A stretch of DNA of 15,393 nt from JAUIAI01 sp049680625 (GTDB lineage Bacteria > Pseudomonadota > Gammaproteobacteria > Burkholderiales > Burkholderiaceae_E). How positions within the stretch are numbered: the stretch's first letter is position 1; each line of letters opens with the position of its first letter. Location of the stretch: the NCBI GenBank assembly GCA_049680625.1, contig JBAUID010000013.1, positions 1 to 15,393 on the forward strand. Reading direction: 5' to 3'. Positions 6,475 through 13,661 of the stretch are shown here, one piece after another. A program made the translations under genes and the position numbers. The notes under the pieces were generated by a model. The model did no database searches and was not told where the DNA came from. It worked only from the letters and a program-made list of their open reading frames with translations.

Positions 6475-8544
6475 TCAGCGATTTGTAGATTCGGTATGAT
6501 GCAGATCGATCACCAAATTTCCCCATGGGTCTACCGCGCACGTATCATCCGGAAACACCAACACGGTGGTGTCCATCTGCTCAACAATTGCCGGGCCCAT
6601 CAGACACTGCCCGGCCAGCAGCGACTCGCGCCGATAAACCGGCGCGTCGACCTGTTGCCCTTCTGTGAAAATTACGATGCGCGAGTGGGTTGGCGAAGGC
6701 GCAGGCATACTTGCCTGCCTCGTAGGCCAACTCGGCACCTCAGGGACCGCGAGCTGGCCCGTAGCGCGCACCGTCAAATTTACCAGTTGAATCGTCTCCG
6801 CCTGGGACGCAAACCCATAAGTCAGCTCATGCGCCTGATGGAAATCCGAGTTGAGTCGCTCAAGCAGCGCATCATTGTCCAGCGTCAGCGGCACAGACAA
6901 CGACAGTTCGTAATTCTGTCCAAGATAGCGCGCTCCGATGGCCCAGCGAATGCCTTGCTGCCCATCAGGGATCGCCTCATCGGCAAACCAGTCACTGGCC
7001 TGCTTTAGAAGTTCCGATTGGCCTGCCCGCAGCAGTTGTAAACCGGCTGCGTTCACCTCGGTAAGTAATGTCTGAACAAACTCGGTTTGCAAGGGAGCGT
7101 TCAGCGCCCCCTCAGCGCAAAGAATACCCGGGTTCGGCGGCACGATGACGCGGTTGATGCCCATTTCTCGCGCCACGTCGATCGCGTGTAACGGGCCGGC
7201 GCCACCGAACACAAACAATACAAACTCGCGCGGATCATGACCACGCTCGGCCGATACCGAGCGAATTGCCTTGACCATGGTTGCGCAGGTCACCTGAATA
7301 ATGCCGAGCGCGGCTTGTTCATCACTCACCTTGATCTGCATCGCCAATTCGGTGATGACACGTGTGGCAAGTTCTTTTCTGATGGGCATGCGACCGTCGA
7401 GCAGTGCGTCACCATTGAGGCGCCCCAAAAAAACATTGGCATCCGTCACCGTTGCCTGTTCGCCGCCTTGATCGTAACAAGCCGGCCCAGGGTCAGCACC
7501 GGCACTCTTCGGACCAACCTTGAGCAGACCGTCGCGATCAATCCAGGCAATTGAGCCCCCGCCAGCGCCCACTGCGTTCACGTCAAGCGACGGCAGGCGG
7601 ATCGGGAAACCCGCCAGATCTCGCTCGTTCACTTCGACCGGACGCCCACCCACCAGCAGGCTGACGTCGGCACTGGTACCGCCCACATCCAAGGTAATAA
7701 TGTTGTCATAACCCGCCGCGGTGGCGCGCCAGCTCGCGCCCTGCACTCCGGCCGCCGGCCCCGATAGTGACGCACGTACGGGCAACTGGCGTGCCATACG
7801 CGCTGACATCACCCCACCGGAGCTCTGGCAGATTTTAACGTCGCCGGGCATCGCCATTGTCGCCGTGCCTGCCGTCAACCGGTCAAGGTAAGTGCCAACA
7901 ATCGTTATCAAGGCCGCATTGAGGACGGCAGTGGAAAAACGTTCGTATTCGCGAAACTCCGGATACACCGACGACGACGTGAGTACCGTTACCGAAGGGG
8001 GTAAGTCTTCACGCAACCACTGCGCCGCCTGGTTTTCGTCATCAGGATACGCATACGAGTGCAGGAAACACACCACCACGCTGTCCACCGCCTGCTCGCG
8101 TAACTGTCGCGCAACGCGCCGGGTGGCAGCTTCGTCCAGTGGCACATGCACGGTGCCATCGGCCAGGCGCCGCTGCGGCACTTCGAAACGCAGCGATCGT
8201 TCGACCACTGGCGCGGGATGATCGGTATGCATGTCATAGACAAGCGGACGTGTCTGACGACCAATTTCGAGTAGGTCGCGAAAGCCTTCGGAGGTGACTA
8301 TCGCGACCTTGCCATGCTGGCGCTGTATCAGCGCATTAGTGCCAACCGTCGTGCCATGGGCCAGACGCGTCGTGTCAGCGGCCGACAGTTGATGCGCAGC
8401 GAGATGTTCGGTTAAGCCGACCAGAATCGCTCGCTCGGGTTGGCCCGGAGTGGACGCTAGTTTGTGCAGCAACATGCCGCTACCATCATCAAGGTCGATG
8501 GCAATATCAGTAAACGTGCCACCTACATCTACGCCGATATACAT
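6475..8544 (-). CDS. hyuA: Hydantoinase A/oxoprolinase family subunit (ATP-binding)
   Basis: This 689-aa protein starts at ATG 8544 after GGGAGAAAGG; the frame continues 25 codons upstream but that part is arginine- and proline-rich noise. It has the ASKHA-type ATPase layout of HyuA. The phosphate-1 loop GVDVGGTFTDIAI lies at residues 4-16, HGTTVGTNAL at 63-72, SGPAAGV at 261-267, the second phosphate loop TLDVGGTSADVSLL at 284-297, GAGGGS at 326-331 and GPKSAGADPGPACY at 344-357. GGAGPLHA follows further on. HyuA activates the ring amide with ATP and HyuB completes hydrolysis. All motifs are intact, so the enzyme should be active. It is cotranscribed behind a TRAP transporter and a GAF protein, which suggests a scavenged cyclic amide as substrate. 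Acetophenone- or acetone-carboxylase-like activity is the main alternative. Confidence 0.92.
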   Translation of the reverse strand: MYIGVDVGGTFTDIAIDLDDGSGMLLHKLASTPGQPERAILVGLTEHLAAHQLSAADTTRLAHGTTVGTNALIQRQHGKVAIVTSEGFRDLLEIGRQTRPLVYDMHTDHPAPVVERSLRFEVPQRRLADGTVHVPLDEAATRRVARQLREQAVDSVVVCFLHSYAYPDDENQAAQWLREDLPPSVTVLTSSSVYPEFREYERFSTAVLNAALITIVGTYLDRLTAGTATMAMPGDVKICQSSGGVMSARMARQLPVRASLSGPAAGVQGASWRATAAGYDNIITLDVGGTSADVSLLVGGRPVEVNERDLAGFPIRLPSLDVNAVGAGGGSIAWIDRDGLLKVGPKSAGADPGPACYDQGGEQATVTDANVFLGRLNGDALLDGRMPIRKELATRVITELAMQIKVSDEQAALGIIQVTCATMVKAIRSVSAERGHDPREFVLFVFGGAGPLHAIDVAREMGINRVIVPPNPGILCAEGALNAPLQTEFVQTLLTEVNAAGLQLLRAGQSELLKQASDWFADEAIPDGQQGIRWAIGARYLGQNYELSLSVPLTLDNDALLERLNSDFHQAHELTYGFASQAETIQLVNLTVRATGQLAVPEVPSWPTRQASMPAPSPTHSRIVIFTEGQQVDAPVYRRESLLAGQCLMGPAIVEQMDTTVLVFPDDTCAVDPWGNLVIDLHHTESTNR

Positions 8545-8625
8545 CTGCCTTTCTCCCTTGATGCAAACCCTTCGCCGACCCCACGGAGCCTCTGCCCCCG
8601 GTCTCTGCGCCGGAGTCAATGACTC

Positions 8626-9183
8626 TTAAGCCTTGCCTCGTGAGCCTTCGTCGCCAAACAACTGCGCATGTGCGAGCTTCATCGCGGGTGCCAACAAACC
8701 AGCCAATACCAAACCAGTCGGTAGACAATTGTCAGCGTAAAAACCAGCGTGATCCAGCAGATTAATCGTGCCCAGTGTTTCCCCGCCAGCACGAACCGGC
8801 AAATTGCAGGTGGACTCCAGCCCCATGCTGGCAATAAGCGCATGGTCTGGAAACGCCCAGCGAATGTCATCGGCATTGTGTCCGATATACGCCAGCCCTT
8901 GCTTCAGCACGATGTCTCCCCATGGGGTCGGGCCCATGACCTTGGTGCCACTGACCGGGTATTCGTCGGGTCGGTTCGAAAACGTCCGGGTGACCAAACC
9001 GTCACCCGCCGTGTAAGCGAGCACGGTAAACAAACGATGACCAATCAGTTCACTGAACACTTGTTCAGCGACCGGCCAGATCAGCTGGGGGTCAGATTCG
9101 GCGGCTACGGCGTGTGCAAGGCGTGCCGCGGCCGCCCAGGCCGTTTCCAGATCTGCTGGTTGCGTCGGTTGCTTAACAGTCAT
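8626..9183 (-). CDS. Stand-alone GAF domain protein
   Basis: This is a 185-aa soluble protein. I prefer ATG 9183, seven bases after AAGG, over the GTG two codons earlier; the AAGG overlaps the dctM stop, so translation may be coupled. A single GAF domain fills residues 15-165: helices LETAWAAAARLAHAVA, the strand block GHRLFTVLAY, and the ending STCNLPVRAGGETLGTINLL. The last is the typical GAF beta-hairpin with a conserved cysteine. There is no DNA-binding, kinase or cyclase domain. GAF domains bind small ligands, so it may sense the transported compound or assist the hydantoinase. Its place between dctM and hyuA is the only functional hint. It lacks the usual cysteine pattern of free methionine sulfoxide reductases, the best-known single-GAF enzymes. 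Confidence 0.8.
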   Translation of the reverse strand: MTVKQPTQPADLETAWAAAARLAHAVAAESDPQLIWPVAEQVFSELIGHRLFTVLAYTAGDGLVTRTFSNRPDEYPVSGTKVMGPTPWGDIVLKQGLAYIGHNADDIRWAFPDHALIASMGLESTCNLPVRAGGETLGTINLLDHAGFYADNCLPTGLVLAGLLAPAMKLAHAQLFGDEGSRGKA

Positions 9184-9192
9184 CACCACACC

Positions 9193-10500
9193 TTATTTAT
9201 TGAACAATGCATCAGGCAACCACAGGACAATTCCCGGCCACCAGGTAATGATCGATACGGCCAGCAACATCAGGAAAAAGAACGGAATCGCGGCTCGGGC
9301 CACCCGACCAATCGGCACACCCGTCATACCCTGCAACACAAACAGATTAAAACCTACCGGCGGCGTCATCTGACCCAGCTCGACCATTAACACAACAAAT
9401 ACGCCAAACCAGATCGGGTCAAAACCCATCGCAATTACCGGCGGCAAGGTGATCGGCAAGCTCATGACGACAATCGAAATTCCATCCAGAAACAGACCCA
9501 GAATAATAAAAAATACCGCCAGCAATGCAATCAACTCGTACGGCCCGATATTGGCGGCGGCAATTACTTTGGCGACATCCTGCGGCACATGCATATACCC
9601 CATCGCGGTTGACAAAAACGCAGCGGCCACCAAAATTGTGCAAACCATGGTCGACGAGCGCACCGCCCCCATCAAGCTGTCGCGGATCAACGGCCAGTTC
9701 ATCTGACCCAATAAGCTTACAGTAATCAAGGTGCCAAACACGCCAACTGCGGCCGCCTCGGACGGAGTAGCCAGACCGGAATAAATTGCGCCCAGGACCA
9801 CGGCGATCAGCGATAAGATTGGTAAAAGATCCAGCAAAGCACGTGGCTTGGACAATAAGTCGGTGGTATCGCGCGGCGCCAGCGATGGCGTGATGGTGCA
9901 GCGGATTGCGATGTATAACGAATACAAGCCCGCCACCAGCAAGCCAGGTAACACGCCGGCCGCAAACAAGCGAGAGATAGACACCTCAGCCAGGACACCG
10001 TAAATAATCATCACAATAGATGGCGGGATCAGCAGGCCAAGGCTACCCGCCCCCGCCAAAGAGCCGAGAGCCAGACTCTCGCTGTAACCGCGTCGTTTGA
10101 GTTCGACCGTTGTGATCTTGCCGACGGTAGCAGTGGTTGCCGCTGATGAGCCGGACACTGCTGCAAATAGGGTGGACCCCGCCACATTGGTATGAATTAA
10201 GCCACCAGGAATATGCGCAACAAACGGGGCCAGGCCGCGAAACAATCGATGGGAAATATCGGTACGAAATATCATTTCGCCCATCCAGATAAACAGCGGA
10301 ATCGCTGCCAGCTCCCAGGAGCTCGCACTGCGAAACAAAATCTTGGACAAGACCACACCGATACGTTGCGTGGAAAAGTCCAGTACCAATAACAGGCCGA
10401 CGGTGGACACCAGCAACAAACCGATAAACACCCAGACCCCACTGCCCAGAAAGAGCAGAATCAACACCAGAATGATGAAAGCGGAAAGCAGTGCGTCCAA
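9193..10500 (-). CDS. dctM: TRAP transporter large permease DctM
   Basis: This protein of about 435 residues is very hydrophobic, with roughly 12 membrane helices, matching the DctM/TRAP-T large subunit. Signatures include GEMIFRTDISHRLFRGLAPFV, GSSAATTATVGKI (a serine/glycine-rich hairpin loop), GLLIPPSIVMIIYG and the late block MVELGQMTPPVGFNLFV. It drives sodium-coupled uptake of an organic acid delivered by DctP. The start is taken as TTG at 10500 because a stop lies two codons upstream and no ATG or good ribosome site is near; a GTG twelve codons in is possible. It follows dctQ by 54 bases and is followed nine bases later by the GAF gene. Confidence 0.92.
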   Translation of the reverse strand: MDALLSAFIILVLILLFLGSGVWVFIGLLLVSTVGLLLVLDFSTQRIGVVLSKILFRSASSWELAAIPLFIWMGEMIFRTDISHRLFRGLAPFVAHIPGGLIHTNVAGSTLFAAVSGSSAATTATVGKITTVELKRRGYSESLALGSLAGAGSLGLLIPPSIVMIIYGVLAEVSISRLFAAGVLPGLLVAGLYSLYIAIRCTITPSLAPRDTTDLLSKPRALLDLLPILSLIAVVLGAIYSGLATPSEAAAVGVFGTLITVSLLGQMNWPLIRDSLMGAVRSSTMVCTILVAAAFLSTAMGYMHVPQDVAKVIAAANIGPYELIALLAVFFIILGLFLDGISIVVMSLPITLPPVIAMGFDPIWFGVFVVLMVELGQMTPPVGFNLFVLQGMTGVPIGRVARAAIPFFFLMLLAVSIITWWPGIVLWLPDALFNK

Positions 10501-10554
10501 TGGTCAGCCAGGATTGTTAGTGGGTTGATTGGTTAGTTGCCCCGGCAGATGCAG

Positions 10555-11067
10555 TTATTCCGCATTGACCGAGACGATCAGCTTACCGCCGGCCGCAACG
10601 CGTAGAAAACAGGCCAGCAACTGCAGCATTAAAAAGACCAACCCCAGCCACACAGCGCCGGTGGGAATCCATAGCGGCACCTCGGCAATACTTTCCGACA
10701 CCGAGCCGCGGCCATAGTGGCGCCATGCGTCACGCCCGACCCACCAGGCACAAAAAAGTGCCATTGCAAAGCTGACCGCCAGGCAAAATAGTTCTGCCCA
10801 CCGTCGCGGCTTGCCAGAGAGTCGGCCAATACCAAGATCGACCCGAATCAGTGCCCCTTCATTCAGAGTGTAACCAGCGGCCAGAAACGTCATCGCAGCC
10901 ACTGCGTACCCAACAAACTCATCCAGCACAAAGGTGGATTCATCAAAGAAACTGCGCAGCACAATCTCGTAGATGATGTGAACAAAAATATACACCAGCA
11001 ACAAGGCGGCCAGCGCACCGGCCGCCCGGTTAAGGCCGGTTAAAGCTCGATCGACAAATCGGAGCAC
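10555..11067 (-). CDS. dctQ: TRAP transporter small permease DctQ
   Basis: This 170-aa protein has four predicted membrane helices (about residues 13-35, 47-68, 88-110 and 130-155). It has the DctQ pattern: FVDRALTGLNRAAGALAALLL, YEIVLRSFFDESTFVLDEFVGY, then LNEGALIRVDL. It is the small integral partner of DctM. The start is GTG at 11067, giving the expected N-terminus for this family, although the upstream ribosome site (CAGG) is weak. It lies 47 bases after dctP and 54 before dctM. Confidence 0.9.
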   Translation of the reverse strand: MLRFVDRALTGLNRAAGALAALLLVYIFVHIIYEIVLRSFFDESTFVLDEFVGYAVAAMTFLAAGYTLNEGALIRVDLGIGRLSGKPRRWAELFCLAVSFAMALFCAWWVGRDAWRHYGRGSVSESIAEVPLWIPTGAVWLGLVFLMLQLLACFLRVAAGGKLIVSVNAE

Positions 11068-11114
11068 TGGTTGTACTGCCTGCTCTGCTGCTTATACTGA
11101 TCGCCGGGAACTGA

Positions 11115-12095
11115 TCACTTCATGTACTTTTCGAGGATGGCCTTGCCTTTATCGCCGGTTTTAGCCAGCCACTCATCACGGGCCTTGGCGCCAGCCTTGT
11201 TCAAGCCGCCCAGAAACGCGGTATCGACGCCGGTGACGACGGTCATGCCTGCGGCCTTCATTTCTTTATAGTTCTGCGCGACCCGGGCAGTGACCGACGA
11301 CCACACATGATCTTCCGCCGCCTTGGCGGACTCCATTACCGCCTTTTTGTGAGCATCAGACAGTTGATTCCAAGTATCCAGATTGATATGCACCATATTC
11401 AATGGCATTGCGTAGTTCACTTCAGTAAAGTGACTCAGGTGCTCCCAGAACTTGGCATTAGTACCGCCTTCTGCGGAGGTCAGTACGGCCTGAATACCTC
11501 CGGTAGACAACTGCGGCACAACATCCGCCCAGCTCAGCTGAATTGGCGCGGCGTTAGCCTGTTTTAAAGTGATTGTGCCATTGGCATCATAGGTACGAAT
11601 CTTCAGGCCAGCCAAGGCATCAGCTGAGTCAACGGGCTTTTTTGCCCAGATGCCTGACGGTGGCCAGGGCGATGCATACAGTAGTTTTTGATTGTTGGCG
11701 GCGAACACCTTGTCGTATTCCGGACGCGCCACATCAAGTAGCTTGCGGGCTTCTTCAGCGGTCTTGGCCAGGAACGGCAACGACGGCAGCAGGAACATCG
11801 GGTCGATGCCGCCCAGTGGGCCGACATAGGTATCGGCAATTGGCAGCGCACCATCAGCAACCGCGTCGAGCTGGTCTTTTGACTTGAAGCCAATCGAGCC
11901 GCCAAAATGGTGGGTAATGACAATTCCACCGTTCGTGAGCTTGTTCAAAGTGCTCGAAAAGATCTTGTCACCTTCAGCGTGGATTGAGCTGTCGTTATAC
12001 TCGTTCGCCATATCCCACTTGATTTGGGCCTGGGCGGTCGCACACACGAACGCCGTAGCACTGGCCAGAACGGCCGCACGAAATATTGTTTTCAC
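11115..12095 (-). CDS. dctP: TRAP transporter substrate-binding protein DctP
   Basis: This 326-aa periplasmic binding protein starts at GTG 12095 behind a good GGGAGA site. Residues 1-23 form a signal peptide with probable cleavage after AQA. The mature part shows the DctP fold: IADTYVGPLGG and FLLPSLPFLA in the first lobe, and LAGLKIRTYDANG with Arg167, the arginine that usually salt-bridges the ligand carboxylate. SWADVVPQLSTGGIQAVLTS follows. Retention of the arginine suggests a carboxylated ligand. It is the first gene of dctPQM-GAF-hyuAB, so the ligand is probably the hydantoinase substrate or its precursor. The ligand class cannot be read from sequence. Confidence 0.93.
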   Translation of the reverse strand: MKTIFRAAVLASATAFVCATAQAQIKWDMANEYNDSSIHAEGDKIFSSTLNKLTNGGIVITHHFGGSIGFKSKDQLDAVADGALPIADTYVGPLGGIDPMFLLPSLPFLAKTAEEARKLLDVARPEYDKVFAANNQKLLYASPWPPSGIWAKKPVDSADALAGLKIRTYDANGTITLKQANAAPIQLSWADVVPQLSTGGIQAVLTSAEGGTNAKFWEHLSHFTEVNYAMPLNMVHINLDTWNQLSDAHKKAVMESAKAAEDHVWSSVTARVAQNYKEMKAAGMTVVTGVDTAFLGGLNKAGAKARDEWLAKTGDKGKAILEKYMK

Positions 12096-12258
12096 GGTTT
12101 TCTCCCTGGGTTAGTTATTTGAGCCTGGCAACGACTCTAGCACGTCAACATTGAGGTGTCTGCAACGGCGACCACAAGCGAATACCGGGCGCGCGCAATT
12201 GGTGCTAAGGCGACGGTTTGCGCACCGAAGCCCAGGCCCGTTTTATAGCCGAAACCAT
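12096..12258 (-). promoter_or_regulatory. Upstream region of the dctP operon with two weak promoter candidates
   Basis: No gene is seen here. On the minus strand, TGCTAGAGT (12134-12142) is an extended -10 form that would give a leader of about 32 bases before dctP. A second candidate, TATAAA (12242-12247), lies just downstream of the 13-bp repeats. Neither has a good -35. The repeats are therefore placed where a regulator of the upper promoter could bind. Assignment is tentative. Confidence 0.25.
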
Positions 12259-12310
12259 GGGCAGAATACACGGGCGGAATACGCGGGCAGAATACGCGGG
12301 CAGAAAACAC
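12259..12310. repeat. Four tandem 13-bp repeats
   Basis: Four contiguous units with no spacer: GGGCAGAATACAC, GGGCGGAATACGC, GGGCAGAATACGC and GGGCAGAAAACAC. They differ at one to three positions, so they are either diverging or tolerated regulator sites. They lie 164 bases upstream of the dctP start. They could be regulatory iterons or simple slippage products; no flanking genes use them as coding sequence. Confidence 0.85.
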
Positions 12311-12513
12311 CGCTGATTATCTGGACATTTTCGAGTCACGAAATGACCTGAGGACGCCCTGCCGGCCAGCGTGGCCCGGTGTCGACAGCCCCAACCATGT
12401 TGCCAAGCCTTTGATCACCGTCAAAACCGCAAAACAAGCACGCGCCTAATATTTTTGAATCAGGTAATGCTGCAATACGGCATAAGCCTTCGCTGACATC
12501 AGGCGAGACAACA
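12311..12513. other. Intergenic stretch with no recognisable gene
   Basis: About 200 bases with no convincing reading frame on either strand. A 72-codon minus-strand frame (12336-12554) runs antisense into the protease remnant and has no recognisable motif or ribosome site. I see no terminator or repeat here. Confidence 0.5.
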
Positions 12514-12789
12514 GTGGTCAAGATACTGCTTCGACAGCTGCAAAGTATTGCCACCCTCCTGGTTTTTCAAATCGTACCGGCAATATTGAGCCCGGTGGCG
12601 GTCAAAATAAATCACGCACGTAACTTTGGCAAGCCCCTGGCGGACAAAACAGTCGTCGGCTATCTGGAACACGCCTGGTTCGCAGGCAATAAGATTTCTT
12701 TTGAAGCCAAGCTTGATACCGGCGCCAAAAGTTGTTCAATAAATAGTGCACGCAGCGAGCGATTCAAACGCGACGGTTGCGGAAGTTAA
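12514..12789 (+). pseudogene. Truncated retropepsin-like ATP-dependent zinc protease family gene
   Basis: A 91-codon plus-strand frame starts at GTG 12514 behind AGGCGAG. It begins with a hydrophobic signal-like segment (SIATLLVFQIVPAIL). From residue 47 it shows the start of the Zn_protease (PF05618-type, retropepsin-like) domain: TVVGYLEHAWF, KAKLDTGA-like FEAKLDTGAKSCSIN with the catalytic DTG, and ERFKRDG. Family members then continue with a WVRF strand and about 70-90 more residues. Here the frame ends three codons after RDG, exactly where the opposite-strand amidohydrolase remnant begins. It is one of only two plus-strand genes in the window and looks truncated by a rearrangement. Confidence 0.6.
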
Positions 12790-13109
12790 GAACAGCCAGA
12801 TCGGCAATCGTCCCAAGCTTTAAGCTACCGACTTGCTCAGGCATCGGAGTTAACTTTACCGGGCTTGAGTCCAATAACCGAATCACGCTTGTTCCGTATG
12901 GTTCGAATAGCGCGCTTGACGTTAATCATCCTGGGGTCGAGGTAAAGTTCGCTGAGAACGACCAGGCCAATTGACGAGATGTTTAACAAGGCGTAGATAC
13001 GCGTTTTGGCGCGTTCTGACCTGGCGCCCTTGGCTAGCCGTGCCAGGCCAAGGCCGAGCCAGCCAAATACTGAACAAATGCACGCCGCGATGCACTCATC
13101 ACACATCAC
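12764..13109 (-). pseudogene. Remnant of a dihydroorotase-like amidohydrolase, internally deleted and frameshifted
   Basis: Two minus-strand frames together resemble the amidohydrolase/deacetylase family of metal-dependent hydrolases. The upstream frame (13109 towards 12880) encodes KTRIYALLNISSIGL, then YLDPRMINVKRAIRTI and NKRDSVIGLK, the pattern of the middle of these enzymes. A second frame nearer 12764 encodes SSPVKLTPMPEQVGSLKLG followed by TIADLAVLNF, the classic C-terminal end (SLxxGxxADLxVL) of amidohydrolases, ending at TGA 12764-12766. About 150-250 residues that should separate the two, including metal-binding histidines, are missing. It is therefore a dead gene. It lies upstream of the TRAP-hyuAB operon in the same orientation and acts on related cyclic amide chemistry in its family. 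Confidence 0.55.
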
Positions 13110-13170
13110 GCCTCCGTGGGCATTACCGACCCAGAAGCCAGAACCTTGATGACCTCAGGGGTTTGCAAGC

Positions 13171-13479
13171 TCACCTTACCACTGTCAGCAATCCAAAAAC
13201 AGCACTCATCAGCATGATGTATACAAACAGCAGATAGCCGACCCGCAACAAAGAGAACGACCTTCCGGCAGACACCTCATGGATGGCTTTACCGAGGCTT
13301 TTTGAAATTGACTTGAGGACAACCAGGTCGAACACCAATAGTGCAATTGCCACAACCGTAAGCGCAATTATCACTTTGCTCAGCAAGCTTCCATGGCTAT
13401 CCAGGGCCACCAGCGCCCAGGGTAAGACACCCGTGACAAGTAAGAAAACAACAGTACCAATGATTCTACTGTTCGACAT
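13171..13479 (-). CDS. Small three-helix membrane protein of unknown function
   Basis: This 102-aa frame starts at ATG 13479 (MSNSRIIG) with AGGG about 10 bases upstream; the frame stays open further upstream but without protein-like composition. Three hydrophobic segments are evident: TVVFLLVTGVLPWALVAL (about 9-26), VIIALTVVAIALLVFDLVV (35-53) and VGYLLFVYIMLMSAVFGLL (78-96). They are joined by a basic amphipathic loop KSISKSLGKAIHEVSAGR, probably cytoplasmic. I do not recognise the family. It lies 182 bases downstream of egtB on the same strand, so cotranscription is possible but not shown. The regular helices and consistent loop charge make it more likely coding than chance. Confidence 0.6.
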   Translation of the reverse strand: MSNSRIIGTVVFLLVTGVLPWALVALDSHGSLLSKVIIALTVVAIALLVFDLVVLKSISKSLGKAIHEVSAGRSFSLLRVGYLLFVYIMLMSAVFGLLTVVR

Positions 13480-13661
13480 AACACTACGCCCTGAAAAATG
13501 AGAATTCGAACCACGCCCCTGACCGCAGATTCTCTTCCAGGGCGACGAGAACCAACGCCTGTCACGTGACCAAGCCTGCTCGACTTGCACGGAGGATACT
13601 TGATTGCGACCAATGTTTGACTGGAGTTCGCGACCGGAAAGCGCAAACCGCTGTTGGTAGT

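Noticed and set aside
12259..12310. CRISPR array
   Set aside because: The units are 13 bases with no spacers and no cas genes are present.
13480..13661. Possible egtD remnant or N-terminal extension of the membrane protein
   Set aside because: The frame is open but encodes an arginine- and serine-rich sequence without any methyltransferase motif, and the ATG at 13479 gives a cleaner start.
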